Shown: positions 44,701 to 56,700 of the stretch, one piece after another | How positions within the stretch are numbered: position 1 is the stretch's first letter | Layout of the letters: each line of letters opens with the position of its first letter | From: Pyxidicoccus sp. MSG2 | GTDB lineage: Bacteria; Myxococcota; Myxococcia; Myxococcales; Myxococcaceae | Length of the DNA stretch: 64,000 bases | Assembly: GCF_026626705.1 (NCBI RefSeq) | Contig: NZ_JAPNKC010000001.1 | Coordinates: 8,326,001 to 8,390,000, forward strand | Direction of reading: 5' to 3' | Translations under genes and position numbers: made by a program | Notes under the pieces: generated by a model | Told to the model about the DNA's origin: nothing | Databases searched by the model: none | What the model saw: the letters and a program-made list of their open reading frames with translations, nothing else

Positions 44701-47700
44701 GAGGCCTTCGTGGCCGGCCGGCCGTCGCCGCTGCCGCCGCTGCCCATCCAGTACGCAGACTATGCGGTGTGGCAGCGCGACTGGCTGAAGGGCCCGGTGC
44801 TGGAGGAGCAGCTCACCTGGTGGAAGGGCCGGCTCGAAGGCGCGCCGCCCGCGCTGGAGCTGTTCACCGACCGTCCCCGCACCACGGACACGAGCAGCCC
44901 CGGCGCGTCGCACCGGGTGCAGCTGCCGCTGGAGTTGATGCAGGGCCTGCGCGCCCTGGGCCGGCGTGAGAAGGCCACGCTGTTCATGGGGCTGCTGGCG
45001 GGACTCCAGGCGCTGCTGTTCCGCTACACCGGACAGGAAGACCTCTGCGTGGGCTCGCCCATCGCCGGGCGCACGCAGCCGCAGACGGAAGCGCTCATCG
45101 GCTTCTTCGTGAACACCCTCGTCCTGCGCACGCAACTGGACGGAGACCCGAGCTTCCAGGACGTGCTGCGGCGGGTGCGCGAGGTGACGCTGGGCGCATA
45201 CGCGCACCAGGACGTGCCCTTCGAGAAGCTGGTGGAGGTGCTCCAGCCGCCGAGGCAGGCGGGGCACACGCCCTTCTTCCAGGTGACGCTGGTGCTGCTC
45301 AACACGCCCTCGGTGGAGCTGGCCGCGCGCGGGCTCACCTTCCGCCCGGTGGACGTGGACAGCGGCACCTCCAAGTTCGACCTCACCCTGGTGTGCACCG
45401 AGACGCCCCGGGGCCTGAGCACCGTGCTGGAGTACCGCAGTGACTTGTTCGAGGCCCGCACGGCCGCGCGGATGATGGAGCACCTGCGCACGCTGCTGGA
45501 GGACGCCGTGGCCCACCCGGAGCGGCGCCTGTCCGAGCTGGCGCTGATGCCGGAGGCCGAGCGCCGCAAGGTGCTGCTGGAGTGGAACGCCGCGGCGGAG
45601 GACTCCAATGACGAGCCCTGCGTCCATGAGTCCTTCGACGCCCAGGCCGCGCGGACACCTGATGCGGTGGCGGCGGTCTTCGACGGCGGCCAGCTCACCT
45701 ACGCGGAGCTGGAGCGCCGCGCCAACCAGCTCTCCTGGCACCTGCGTTCCCTGGGCGTGCACACCGGGGACCGCGTCGCGCTGTGCCTGGAGCGCTCGCC
45801 GGAGATGTTGGTGTCCGTGCTGGCCGTCCTGAAGATGGGCGCGGCCTTCGTCCCCGTGGACCCGCAGTACCCCACCGAGCGCCTGTCCTTCATGCTGGAG
45901 GATTCGGGTGCGCCGTTGGTGCTCACGCAGTCGCACCTGCTCTCGTCGCTGCCCCAGGGCCTGAAGGCGCGCGTGGTCTGCGTGGACACGGAGGCGGATG
46001 CCTTCGCCCGCCAGCCCGATGACGCCCCGTACTGGCCGCTGTCGCCGGACGCCCTCTGCTACATCATCTACACGTCCGGCAGCACGGGCCGGCCCAAGGG
46101 CATCGCGGTGCCACACCGCACGCTGTCCACCGTGGTGGCCTGGCAGCGCGCGCGCTCCGTGCGAGCGAAGGCCACGACGCTGCAGTTCGCCTCGCTCAAC
46201 TTCGACGTGTCCTACCAGGAGATGTTCGCCACCTGGTCCGTCGGCGGCACGCTGGCGGTGCCCACGCAGCAGGTGCGCCAGGACATGCCTGCGCTGCTCG
46301 ACTTCATGGTGCGCCATGACGTGGAACGACTGTTCCTTCCGTTCATCGCGCTCCGCGCGCTGGTGGAGGCGGTGGCCCACGCGAAGCAGTTCCCACCGCG
46401 CCTGTGCGAGGTGGTGACGGCGGGCGAGCAGCTCCAGGTGACGCCCGCGCTGGTGTCCTTCTTCGAACGACTGCCGGACTGCGTGCTGGAGAACCAGTAC
46501 GGCCCGTCGGAAGCGCACGTGGTGAGCGCGTACCGGCTGAAGGGGGCGCCGTCCTCATGGCCGCTGCTGCCGCCCGTGGGCAGCGCGGTGCCCGGCACGC
46601 GCCTGTACGTGCTGGACGTGCACGGCCGCCCCTGCGCCATTGGTGTGCCCGGTGAGGTGTACGTGGGCGGCGTGCAGGTGGCGCTCGGCTACCACGAGCG
46701 GCCGGAGCTGACGGCGGAGAAGTTCGTCCCGGACGCGCTCTCCGGCGTGTCGGGCGCGCGGCTGTACCGCACGGGGGACCGCGCCCGTTGGAAGGAGGAC
46801 GGCGTCCTCGAATACTTCGGCCGGCTGGATGGCCAGGTGAAGGTGCGGGGCTTCCGCATCGAGCTGGGCGAGGTGGAGGCCGCGCTGCGCGACGCCCAGG
46901 GCGTGCGCGAGGCCGCGGCCATGGTTCGCGAGGACACGCCGGGCGACAAGCGACTGGTGGCCTACGTGGTGCTCCAGCCGGACACCGCGTGGGAGCCGGA
47001 GGCGCTGCGCCAGACGCTCGCGCGCCGCATGCCCGAGTACATGCTGCCGTCCGCGTTGGTGCGGCTGGACGCGCTGCCGCTGATGCCCACCGGCAAGCTC
47101 GTGCGCAGCCTGCTGCCCGCGCCGGACGTGGAGAGCCTGCGCGGCGAGGCGCCCCTCGTCACGCCGCGCAACCCGCTGGAGCAGGCGCTGGCGGAGGCCT
47201 TCGCCAGCGTGCTGAACCTCTCGCACGTCGGCGTCACCGATAACTTCTTCGCTCTGGGTGGGCACTCGCTGCTGGCCACGCAGGTGGTGGCGCGGGTGCG
47301 CACCGCGCTGGGCGTGGAGGTGGCGCTGCGGGAGATGTTCGAGGCCCCCACGGTGGAGTCGCTGGCACGGCGGCTCGAAGCACGGATTCCCGCGGGGCCG
47401 CGCCGGCCGTCCGCGCCGAGGATTGTCCCGCGCGCGGGCACGGGCGACGTGGAGCTGTCCTTCGCCCAGCAGCGGCTGTGGTTCCTGGACCAGTTCCAGC
47501 CCGACAGCGCGCTCTACAACATGCCGGCTGCCCTGCGGCTGGAGGGCGTGCTCGACGTGAAGGCCCTGGAGCAGGCCTTCACCGAACTGGTCCGCCGGCA
47601 CGAGGTGCTGCGCACCACCTTCGACGCCGGGGACAACCGCCCCATCCAGGTCATCTCCCCCGTGCCGGACTGGACGCTGGAGGTGGAGGACCTGTCGTGG

Positions 47701-50700
47701 CTGCCGGCGCCAGAGCGGGAAGAAGAGGCGATGACGCTGGCGCGCGAGGAGGCGCGCCGTCCCTTCGACCTCACGGAAGGGCCGCTGCTGCGCACGCGGC
47801 TGTTGCGACTGGCCGAGCAGCACCACCTGCTGCTGGTGACGATGCACCACATCATCTCGGATGGTTGGTCCATCGCCGTGCTGACCCACGACATGGTGGC
47901 GCTGTACGAGGCGGCCCTGGCCCGGAAGCCTTCGCCGCTGCCGGCGCTGCCCATCCAGTACGCCGACTACACGGTGTGGCAGCGCGAGTGGCTCCAGGGC
48001 GAGGTGCTGGACTCGCAGGTCGACTACTGGCGCAAGCAGCTCGACGGAGCCCCGCCCGCGCTGGAGCTGCCCACGGACTGGCCGCGCACCGCGGAGACGA
48101 GCAACCCGGGCACCTGGCTCCGCGTGGAGTTGTCGCGGGAGCTCACGCAGGCGCTGACGGCGCTCTCCAAGCGCGAGGGCGCCACGCTGTTCATGGGCCT
48201 GCTGGCCGGGCTCCAGGCGCTGCTGTCGCGCTACTCGGGGCAGGACGATGTCTGCGTGGGCGCGCCCATTGCCGGCCGTACGCAGGCGGAGACGGAAGGG
48301 CTCATCGGCTTCTTCGTCAACACGCTGGTGATGCGGACGCGGCTCGACGGAGACCCGACGTTCCGCGAGCTGCTCGGTCGCGTGCGGGACGTGACGCTCG
48401 GTGCGTACGAGCACCAGGACGTGCCCTTCGAGAAGCTGGTGGAGGCGCTCCAGCCCCCGAGGCAGCCCGAGCGCACGCCCTTCTTCCAGGTGGCGCTGGT
48501 GATGCTCAACACGCCCACGACGGAGCTCACCGTCCCCGGGCTCACGCTGAAGCTGATGGAGCTGGACAGCGGCACCGCGAAGTTCGACTTCAACCTGACG
48601 GTGAGCGAGACGCCCGAGGGCCTGCGCGGCGCGCTGGAGTACCGCACCGACCTGTACGAGGACCGCACGGCCGCGCGGCTGATGGAGCACCTGCGCACGC
48701 TGCTGGAGGACGCGGTGGCTCATCCCGAGCGCCGCCTCTCCGAGCTGTCGCTCCTGTCCGAGGCCGAGCGCCGCAAGGTGCTGGTGGAGTGGAATGACAC
48801 GGCGGTGGACACGGCTCGCGCGGCCTGTGTGCACGGGCTCGTCGCGGCCCAGGTGGCACGGACGCCGGACGCCGTGGCCGTCCGCTTCGAGGAGGAGCAG
48901 CTGTCCTACGCGGAGCTGGAGCGTCGGGCGAATCAGCTCGCGCACCACCTGCTCGCGCGGGGCGTGCGCCCCGGAGACAGGGTGGGGCTGTGCGTGGAGC
49001 GCTCGCTGGAGCTGGCGGTGGGCGTGCTGGGCATCCTGAAGACGGGGGCCGCCTACCTGCCGCTGGACCCGGCCTATCCGGTGGAGCGGCTGGCCTTCAT
49101 GCTGGAGGACTCGGCCGTGCCGGTGGTCGTCACGCAGGAGCGCCTGGCTCCCGTGCTCCCGGCGGGTGCGCGCCTGCTGCTGGACACGGAGGCGGCGGCC
49201 ATTGCCCGCCAGCCTTCCGAGGCTCCGGCGCTCGACGTGTCGCCCGAGTCCGCCTGCTACGTCGTCTATACTTCAGGAAGCACGGGACGGCCGAAGGGCG
49301 TGGCGATGCCCCACCGCGCGCTGTTCCACCTGCTGACGTGGCAGCTCGGGAAGTCCGTGAAGCCCGACGCCACGACGTTGCAGTTCGCCGCGCTCAGCTT
49401 CGACGTCTCCTTCCAGGAGCTGTTCTCCACGTGGTGCGCGGGTGGCACGCTGGTGGTGCCCACGGCCGAGGTGCGGCGGGACATGCCCGCGCTGCTGGGC
49501 CTCATGGCCCGGCGGGGCGTGGAACGACTGTTCCTTCCGTTCGTCGCGCTCCAGGCCCTGGCGGACGCTGTGGCCCAGGGCGCACCGTTGCCGGGACAGT
49601 TGCGGGAAGTGCTGACGGCGGGCGAGCAGCTCCAGATGACGCCCGCGCTGGTGTCCCTCTTCGAGCGGCTGCCCGGGTGCGAGCTGGAGAACCAGTACGG
49701 CCCGTCTGAGACACACGCGGTGAGCGCGTACCGGTTGCAGGGGGCTCCGGCATCCTGGCCGCGTCTGCCTCCCATCGGCGCGCCGCTGCCGGCCGTGCGG
49801 CTCTACGTGCTGGATGCGAGCGGCCAGCCCTGCGCCGTCGGCGTGCAGGGAGAGCTGTTCATCGGCGGCGAGCAACTGGCGCACGGCTACCCCGGACGCC
49901 CGGAGCTGACCGCCGAGCGCTTCGTGCCCGACCCGTACTCCTCCGAGCCGGGAGCGCGTCTGTACCGCACCGGAGACAGGGCCCGGTGGAAGTCGGACGG
50001 CGTCCTCGAGTTCCTCGGTCGCCTGGACGGCCAGGTGAAGGTGCGTGGCTTCCGCATCGAGCTGGGCGAGGTGGAAGCGGCCCTGCGAGATGCGCCCGGA
50101 GTGCGCGACGCCGCCGCCGTGGTGCGCGAGGACGTGCCCGGTGACAAGCGACTGGTGGGCTACGTGGTGCTCCCGCCCGACGCCGCCTGGGCGCCCGAGT
50201 CCCTGCGCGAGGCGCTGCGCAGCCGGCTGCCCGAGTACATGGTTCCCTCCGCGCTGGTGCGGCTGGACGTGCTCCCGCTGACGCCGAGCGGCAAGCTCGC
50301 CCGTCGCCAGTTGCCCGCGCCGGACGCCGACAGCCTGCGCGGCGAGGCCCCCTTCATCGCGCCGCGAAGCGCGCTGGAGCAGTCGCTGGCGGACGTCTTC
50401 GCCAGCGTGCTGGGCGTTCCGCGCGTGGGAGTCACCGACAACTTCTTCGCCCTGGGCGGCCACTCGCTGCTGGCCACCCAGGTCGTCTCGCGCCTGCGCG
50501 GAGTGCTGAAGCTGGAGGTGCCGCTGCGCGAGCTGTTCGAGGCGCCCACCGTGGAGGCGCTGGCCCGTCGACTCGAAGGCAAGGTCTCCACCGAGGCGCG
50601 GGGGATGTCGGCCCCGGTGATTGTCCCGCGCACCGTGGAGGCGGAGCTGTCCTTCGCGCAGCAGCGGCTGTGGTTCCTGGACCAGCTCCAGCCGGGCACG

Positions 50701-53700
50701 CCGCTCTACAACATGCCGTCCGCGCTGCGCCTGGAGGGCGCGCTCGACGTGACGGCCCTGGAGCGGGCCTTCACGGAGTTGGTCCGCCGGCACCAGGCCC
50801 TGCGCACCACGTTCCGCACCCACGAGGGGAGGGCGGTCCAGGTCATCGCTCCCGCCTCGCCGTGCCACTTCGCCATCGAGGACCTGGGACAGTTGCCGGA
50901 AGCAGAGCGGGAAGCGGAGGCACTGAGGCATGCGCGCGAGGAGTCGCGGCTGCCGTTCGACCTGTCTCGCGGCCCGCTGCTGCGCACGCGGCTGCTGCGC
51001 CTGTCCGCGGAGAAGCACCTGCTGCTCGTGACGATGCACCACATCGTCACGGACGGCTGGTCCATGGCGGTGCTCATCCGGGAGATGGCCGCGTTGTATG
51101 ACGCCTTCGTGGCCGGCCGGCCGTCGCCGCTGCCGCCGCTGCCCATCCAGTACGCGGACTTCGCGACGTGGCAGCGCGGCTGGCTCCAGGGCGACGTGCT
51201 GGAGGCGCAGCTCGACTACTGGCAGAAGCAGCTCGCGGGCGCACCTCCCACGCTGGAGCTGCCCACGGACCGGCCGCGCACCGCGGACACGGACAGCCCG
51301 GGGGCTTCGCTGCCCATCGACCTGCCGCCGAGGCTGACGCGGGCGCTGGCGGCGCTCTGCCAGCGCGAGGACGCCACGCTCTTCATGGGGTTGCTGGCGG
51401 GGCTTCAGGTGCTGCTGTCGCGCTACTCGGGACAGGACGACGTCTGCGTGGGCGCGCCCATCGCCGGCCGCACACAGGCGGAGACGGAGGGGCTCATCGG
51501 CTTCTTCGTCAACACGCTGGTCCTGCGCACGCGGCTGGAGGAGAGCCTCTCGTTCCGCGAGCTGCTCGGGCGCGTGCGGGACGTGACGCTGGGCGCGTAC
51601 GCGCACCAGGACCTGCCCTTCGAGAAGCTGGTGGAAGCGCTCCAGCCTCCGAGGCGGCCGGGCCGCACGCCGTACTTCCAGGTGGTGCTGGCGATGCTCA
51701 GCATGCCCGAGGCGAAGCTGGAGCTGCCCGGGATGCGGATGGAGAAGCTGGAGGTGGGCAATGGCTCCTCCCGGTTCGACCTCTCGCTCGTCTTCAACGA
51801 GACGCCGGCCGGGCTGCGCGGAATGCTGGAGTACCGGACCGACCTGTATGACGCGGCCACTGTCTCGCGGATGGTGGAGCACCTGGGCGTGCTCCTGGAG
51901 GAAGCGGTCTCCAAGCCCGACCATCACCTGTCCCAGCTCTCGCTGATGTCCGAGGTAGAGCGGCAACGCATCCTCGGACGGTGGAGCACCCGCGTGACGT
52001 CCCACCCGGTGGGGACGAGCATCCACGCGCTGTTCTCCGCCCAGGTCGAGAGGACTCCGGAGGCGGTGGCGCTGGTCTCCGGCGACGTCCAGCTCACCTA
52101 CGCGGAGCTGGAGCGGCGGGCCAACCAGCTCTCCTGGCACCTGCGCTCACGCGGCGTGCGGCGCGGTGCGCGCGTGGGTGTCTGCCTGGAGCGCTCCGTC
52201 GACCTGGTGGTGGCGCTGCTCGGCATCCTCAAGGCGGGCGCTGCCTACGTTCCCATCGACCCGGGCCTGCCCGCGGAGCGCTCGGCGCTCCTGCTCCAGG
52301 AGTCGGATGCCGGCGTCCTCGTCACCCGCGAGGCGCTGGCGGACGCGCTCCCCACCGTCTCCAGCCTGCTCGTCCTGGTGGATGCGGAGGCCGCGCTCAT
52401 CTCCACCTGGCCGGACACGGACCTCGCGCTCGACTTCGGTGGCGAGGCGCTGGCCTACGTCATGTTCACCTCGGGCAGCACCGGCCAGCCCAAGGGCGTC
52501 TGCATCCCCCACCGGGGCGTGGTGCGGCTGGTGAAGTCCGACCCGTTCATCCACTTCGGCGGCGAGCAGGTCTTCCTCCAGCTCGCACCCGTCGCCTTCG
52601 ACGCGTCCACGCTGGAGGTCTGGGGCGCGCTGCTGCACGGTGCGCGGCTGGTGCTGGCACCTCCCGGCGAGCTGTCGCTGGAGGACCTGGGCGCGCTGCT
52701 CACCCGGCACCGCGTCACCACGCTGTGGCTGACGGCGGCCCTGTTCGAGCAACTGGCGCGGCACCAGGGCGAGGCCCTGGCCCGTGTGTCCCAGGTGCTC
52801 GCCGGGGGCGATGTGCTGCCGGCGCAGACGGTGCGCGAACACCTCGCGCGCCTGCCGGAGGGCGAGGGCGCGGTGCTGGTCAACGGCTACGGCCCCACGG
52901 AGAACACCACCTTCTCCACCACGCACACGCTGCGACGCGAGGACGTGGTGGGCATCTCGGTGCCCATCGGCCGGCCCATCGGGAACTCGACGGCCTATGT
53001 CCTGGATGCCTCGCTGAGCCCCGTGCCCGTGGGCGTCCCCGGCGAGCTGCATGTTGGCGGTGACGGCCTGGCGTGGGGCTACCTCCACCGCCCGGACCTC
53101 ACGGCCGCGGCGTTCGTCCCGCATCCCTTCAGCAGCATCCCCGGCGAGCGGCTCTACCGCACCGGCGACAAGGCCCGCTGGCGCGCCGACGGCACGCTGG
53201 AGTTCCTGGGCCGCTCCGACTTCCAGGTGAAGGTGCGGGGCTTCCGCATCGAGCCGGGTGAGGTGGAGGCCACGCTGCGCCAGGCGCCCGGCGTGGAGGA
53301 CGCCGTCATCCTGGCGCGCGAGGACGTGCCTGGCGACAAGCGCCTCGTGGCGTATGTCGTGGGTCCGGCGGCGGAGGACTTCCGCGCGCTGCGCACCTTC
53401 CTCGGGCGGAAGCTGCCCGACTTCATGGTGCCGGCTGCATGGGTCCGGCTGGAGGCGCTGCCCCTCAACGCCAACGGCAAGGTGGACCGTAGGGCACTGC
53501 GCGCGCCGGAGGCCCCCGTCTCCGACGAAGCGCGCTTCGTCGCGCCGCGCACGCCCGTGGAGGAGCAGCTCGCCTCGCTGTGGAGGGAGGTGCTGCACAC
53601 GCCTCGCATTGGCATCCACGACGACTTCTTCGAGCTGGGTGGCCACTCGTTGCTGGCCACGCAGTTGCTGTCCCGCATCCGGAGTGCCTTCTCCGTGGAC

Positions 53701-56700
53701 CTGCCGCTGCAGGCGGTCTTCGAGGCGCGCACGCTCGCGGAGCAGGCGGCGCGCGTGGAGGTCCTCACACAGCGTGACGCGCGGCTCCAGGCGGCGCACC
53801 CCCGGCCCATGCCGCGTCAGGCGCGCATGCCGCTGTCCTTCGCGCAGCAGCGGCTGTGGTTCCTGGACCAGCTCGAGCCCGGCAGCCCCACGTACAACAT
53901 CCCCATCTCCTTGCGCGTCGAGGGCGCACTGGATGTGCCGGCGCTGGAGCACGCCTTCCAGGAGGTGGTGCGCCGGCACGAGGCCCTGCGCACCGTCTTC
54001 GTCGACACGCCCGAGGGGCCCGCGCAGACGGTGGTTCCCGACGTCGAATTGCTGCTGGCGGGCGCGGACCTGAGCGTCCTGCCGGCGGAGTCCCGTGAGC
54101 AGGAGACGCGCCGGCTGGAGGCGGAGGAAGCGCTGCGTCCGTTCGACCTGTCCCGGGGCCCGCTGCTGCGCGCGACGCTGCTGCGGCTCCAGGAGGAGGA
54201 GTACCTCCTGCTGCTGACCATGCACCACATCGCCTCGGACGGCTGGTCCATGGGTGTGCTGGTGCGCGAGGTGGTGACGCTCTACGCCGCGCACCGCGAG
54301 GGCCGGCCCGCGCCGCTCCCGAAGCTCACGGTGCAGTACGCGGACTACGCGGCCTGGCAGAGGGAGTGGCTCAAGGGCGACGTGCTGGAGGCGCAGCTCG
54401 CGTACTGGCGCCAGCAACTGGAGGGCGCTCCCTCCGTCCTGGAGCTACCCGCCGACAGGCCCCGTCCCGCGGCGCGCACGTACCGGGGCGCGCGGCATGT
54501 CTCGACGCTGAGCTCCGCGCTGGCGGAGAAGCTGGAGGCGCTGGCCCGGCGCGAAGGGGCCACGCTCTTCATGGTGCTGATGGCGGGCTTCCAGTCGCTG
54601 CTGCACCGCTACAGCGGCCAGACGGACGTGGTGGTCGGCACGGACGTGGCCAACCGCAACCACGGGGAGACGGAGGGGCTCATCGGCTTCTTCATCAACC
54701 AGCTCGTGCTGCGCCTGCGACTGGAGGGCAACCCCGTCTTCCGCGACGTGCTGGAGCAGACGAAGCGCGTGGCGCTGGACGCCTACGCGCACCAGGACCT
54801 GCCCTTCGAGGAGGTGGTGCGTGCGCTCAACCCGGAGCGGAGCCTGGCGCATGCGCCGCTCTTCCAGGTGAAATTCGTCCTGCAGAACATGCCGCTGACG
54901 CCGCCGGAGCTGCCCGGCCTGAAGCTGCACATCGGAGAGTCCGAAGCGGCCGCGTCCAAGCTGGACCTGACGGTGCTCGTCAGCCCCATGCCGGAGGGGC
55001 TGGTGTGCTCGTGGATGTACAGCACGGACCTCTTCGAGGCCTCCACGATGGAGCGCCTGTCGCGGCACTTCCAGCGGGTGCTGGAGGCCGTGGTGGCGGA
55101 GGAGGGCCGGCAGCGGCTGTCCGCGCTGCCGCTGATGACGGACGTGGAGCGGCACCGGGTGCTGGTGGAGTGGAACGACACCGCGGCGCCGTACGCGCGC
55201 CAGTGCCTCCACCACCTCATCTCCGAGCAGGCGGCACGGACGCCGGACGCGGTGGCCGTGGTGGCCGGTGACGAGCGGCTCACCTACGCGGAACTGGAGC
55301 GGCGGGCCAACCAGCTCGCGCACTGGCTGAAGTCGCTGGGCGTGGAGCCGGAGACGCGGGTGGGCCTGTTCGTGGAGCGGCGGGCGCACGCGCTGGTGGG
55401 CCTGCTCGGCATCCTCAAGGCGGGCGGTGCCTACGTGGCGCTGGACCCGGCGCATGCGCACATGAGCGAGCGCGTGCGGCACGTCCTCAATGACGCGCGG
55501 GTGCAGGTCATCGTCACCGAGGAGGCGCTGGCCAGCGAGCTGCCCTCCCAGGGCGAGTTCCTGGTCAGCCTCGACGCGGGGGACGGGCTGCTGGAGTCAC
55601 AGCCCGAGAACGCGCCCGACAGCGGCGTGGTGCCGGGCAATGCCGCGTACGTCATCTACACCTCGGGAAGCACGGGACAGCCGAAGGGCGTGTGCATCGA
55701 GCACGGGCAGCTCGCCTGCTACGTGGCGGGCGTGAGCCGGCGGCTGGAATTGCCCCAGGGCATGAGCTTCGCCTCGGTGTCCACGCTGGCGGCGGACCTG
55801 GGCCACACGGCGCTGTTCCCCACGCTGTGCGCCGGAGGCGCGGTGCACCTGGTGGGGACGGCGGCGGCGGCCGACGCGGCACGGCTGTGGGCCTATGGGC
55901 GGAAGCACGAGGTGGAGGGACTGAAGATCGTCCCCACGCACCTGGAGGCGCTGCTCATGGACGAGGGCGCGAGCGAGTTGCTGCCGCGCCGCCGGCTGGT
56001 GCTGGGCGGAGACCGGGCGGAGTGGGCGTTGGTGGAGCGGGTCCACGCGCTGGCGCCGGAGTGCGAGGTGTTCAACCACTACGGCCCCACCGAGACGACG
56101 GTGGGCGTGCTCTCGGGACGGGTGGAGCGCGGCGAGAGAGTGCCGGGGACACGCTCGGTGCCGCTGGGCCGGCCGCTGGGCAACGTACGGGTGTACGTGC
56201 TGGACGGCTACGGGCAGCCGGTGCCTCCGGGCGTGCCGGGAGAGCTGTACGTGGGCGGCCAGAGCGTGGGCCGCGGCTACCTGGGCCGGGCGGACGGGAC
56301 GGCGGAGCGCTTCCTGCCGGACGGCTTCAGCGGTGAGTCCGGTGCGCGGCTGTACCGGACGGGAGACCGGGTGCGCTGGCTGGAGGACGGCCGCATCGAG
56401 TTCCTCGGCCGCGTGGACCACCAGTTGAAGATTCGCGGCTACCGCGTGGAGCCGGGCGAGGTGGAGGCCACGCTCGCGCAGCACCCGGGTGTCAGCGAGT
56501 GCGTGGTGGTGGTCCGTGAGGACGTGCCCGGTGACAAGCACCTGGTGGCGTACGCGGTGGGCCGGGCGGGCCGGCCGCTGGAGGAGCCCGCCCTGCGCGA
56601 ACATCTGGAATCGCGGCTGCCGGACTACATGGTGCCCTCGGCCTTCGTGGTGCTGGAGGCGCTGCCCCTGACGCCGAACGGGAAGGTGGACCGCAAGGCG

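Noticed and set aside
44210..50580. Firm assignment of proline to A2 and A3
   Set aside because: The code is close to proline but differs at the pocket His; reading by eye without an aligned model is not secure.
44210..55170. Dual condensation/epimerisation or separate epimerase domains
   Set aside because: The C domains begin and read like ordinary L-to-L types, and no E-domain motifs were found between PCP and the next C.
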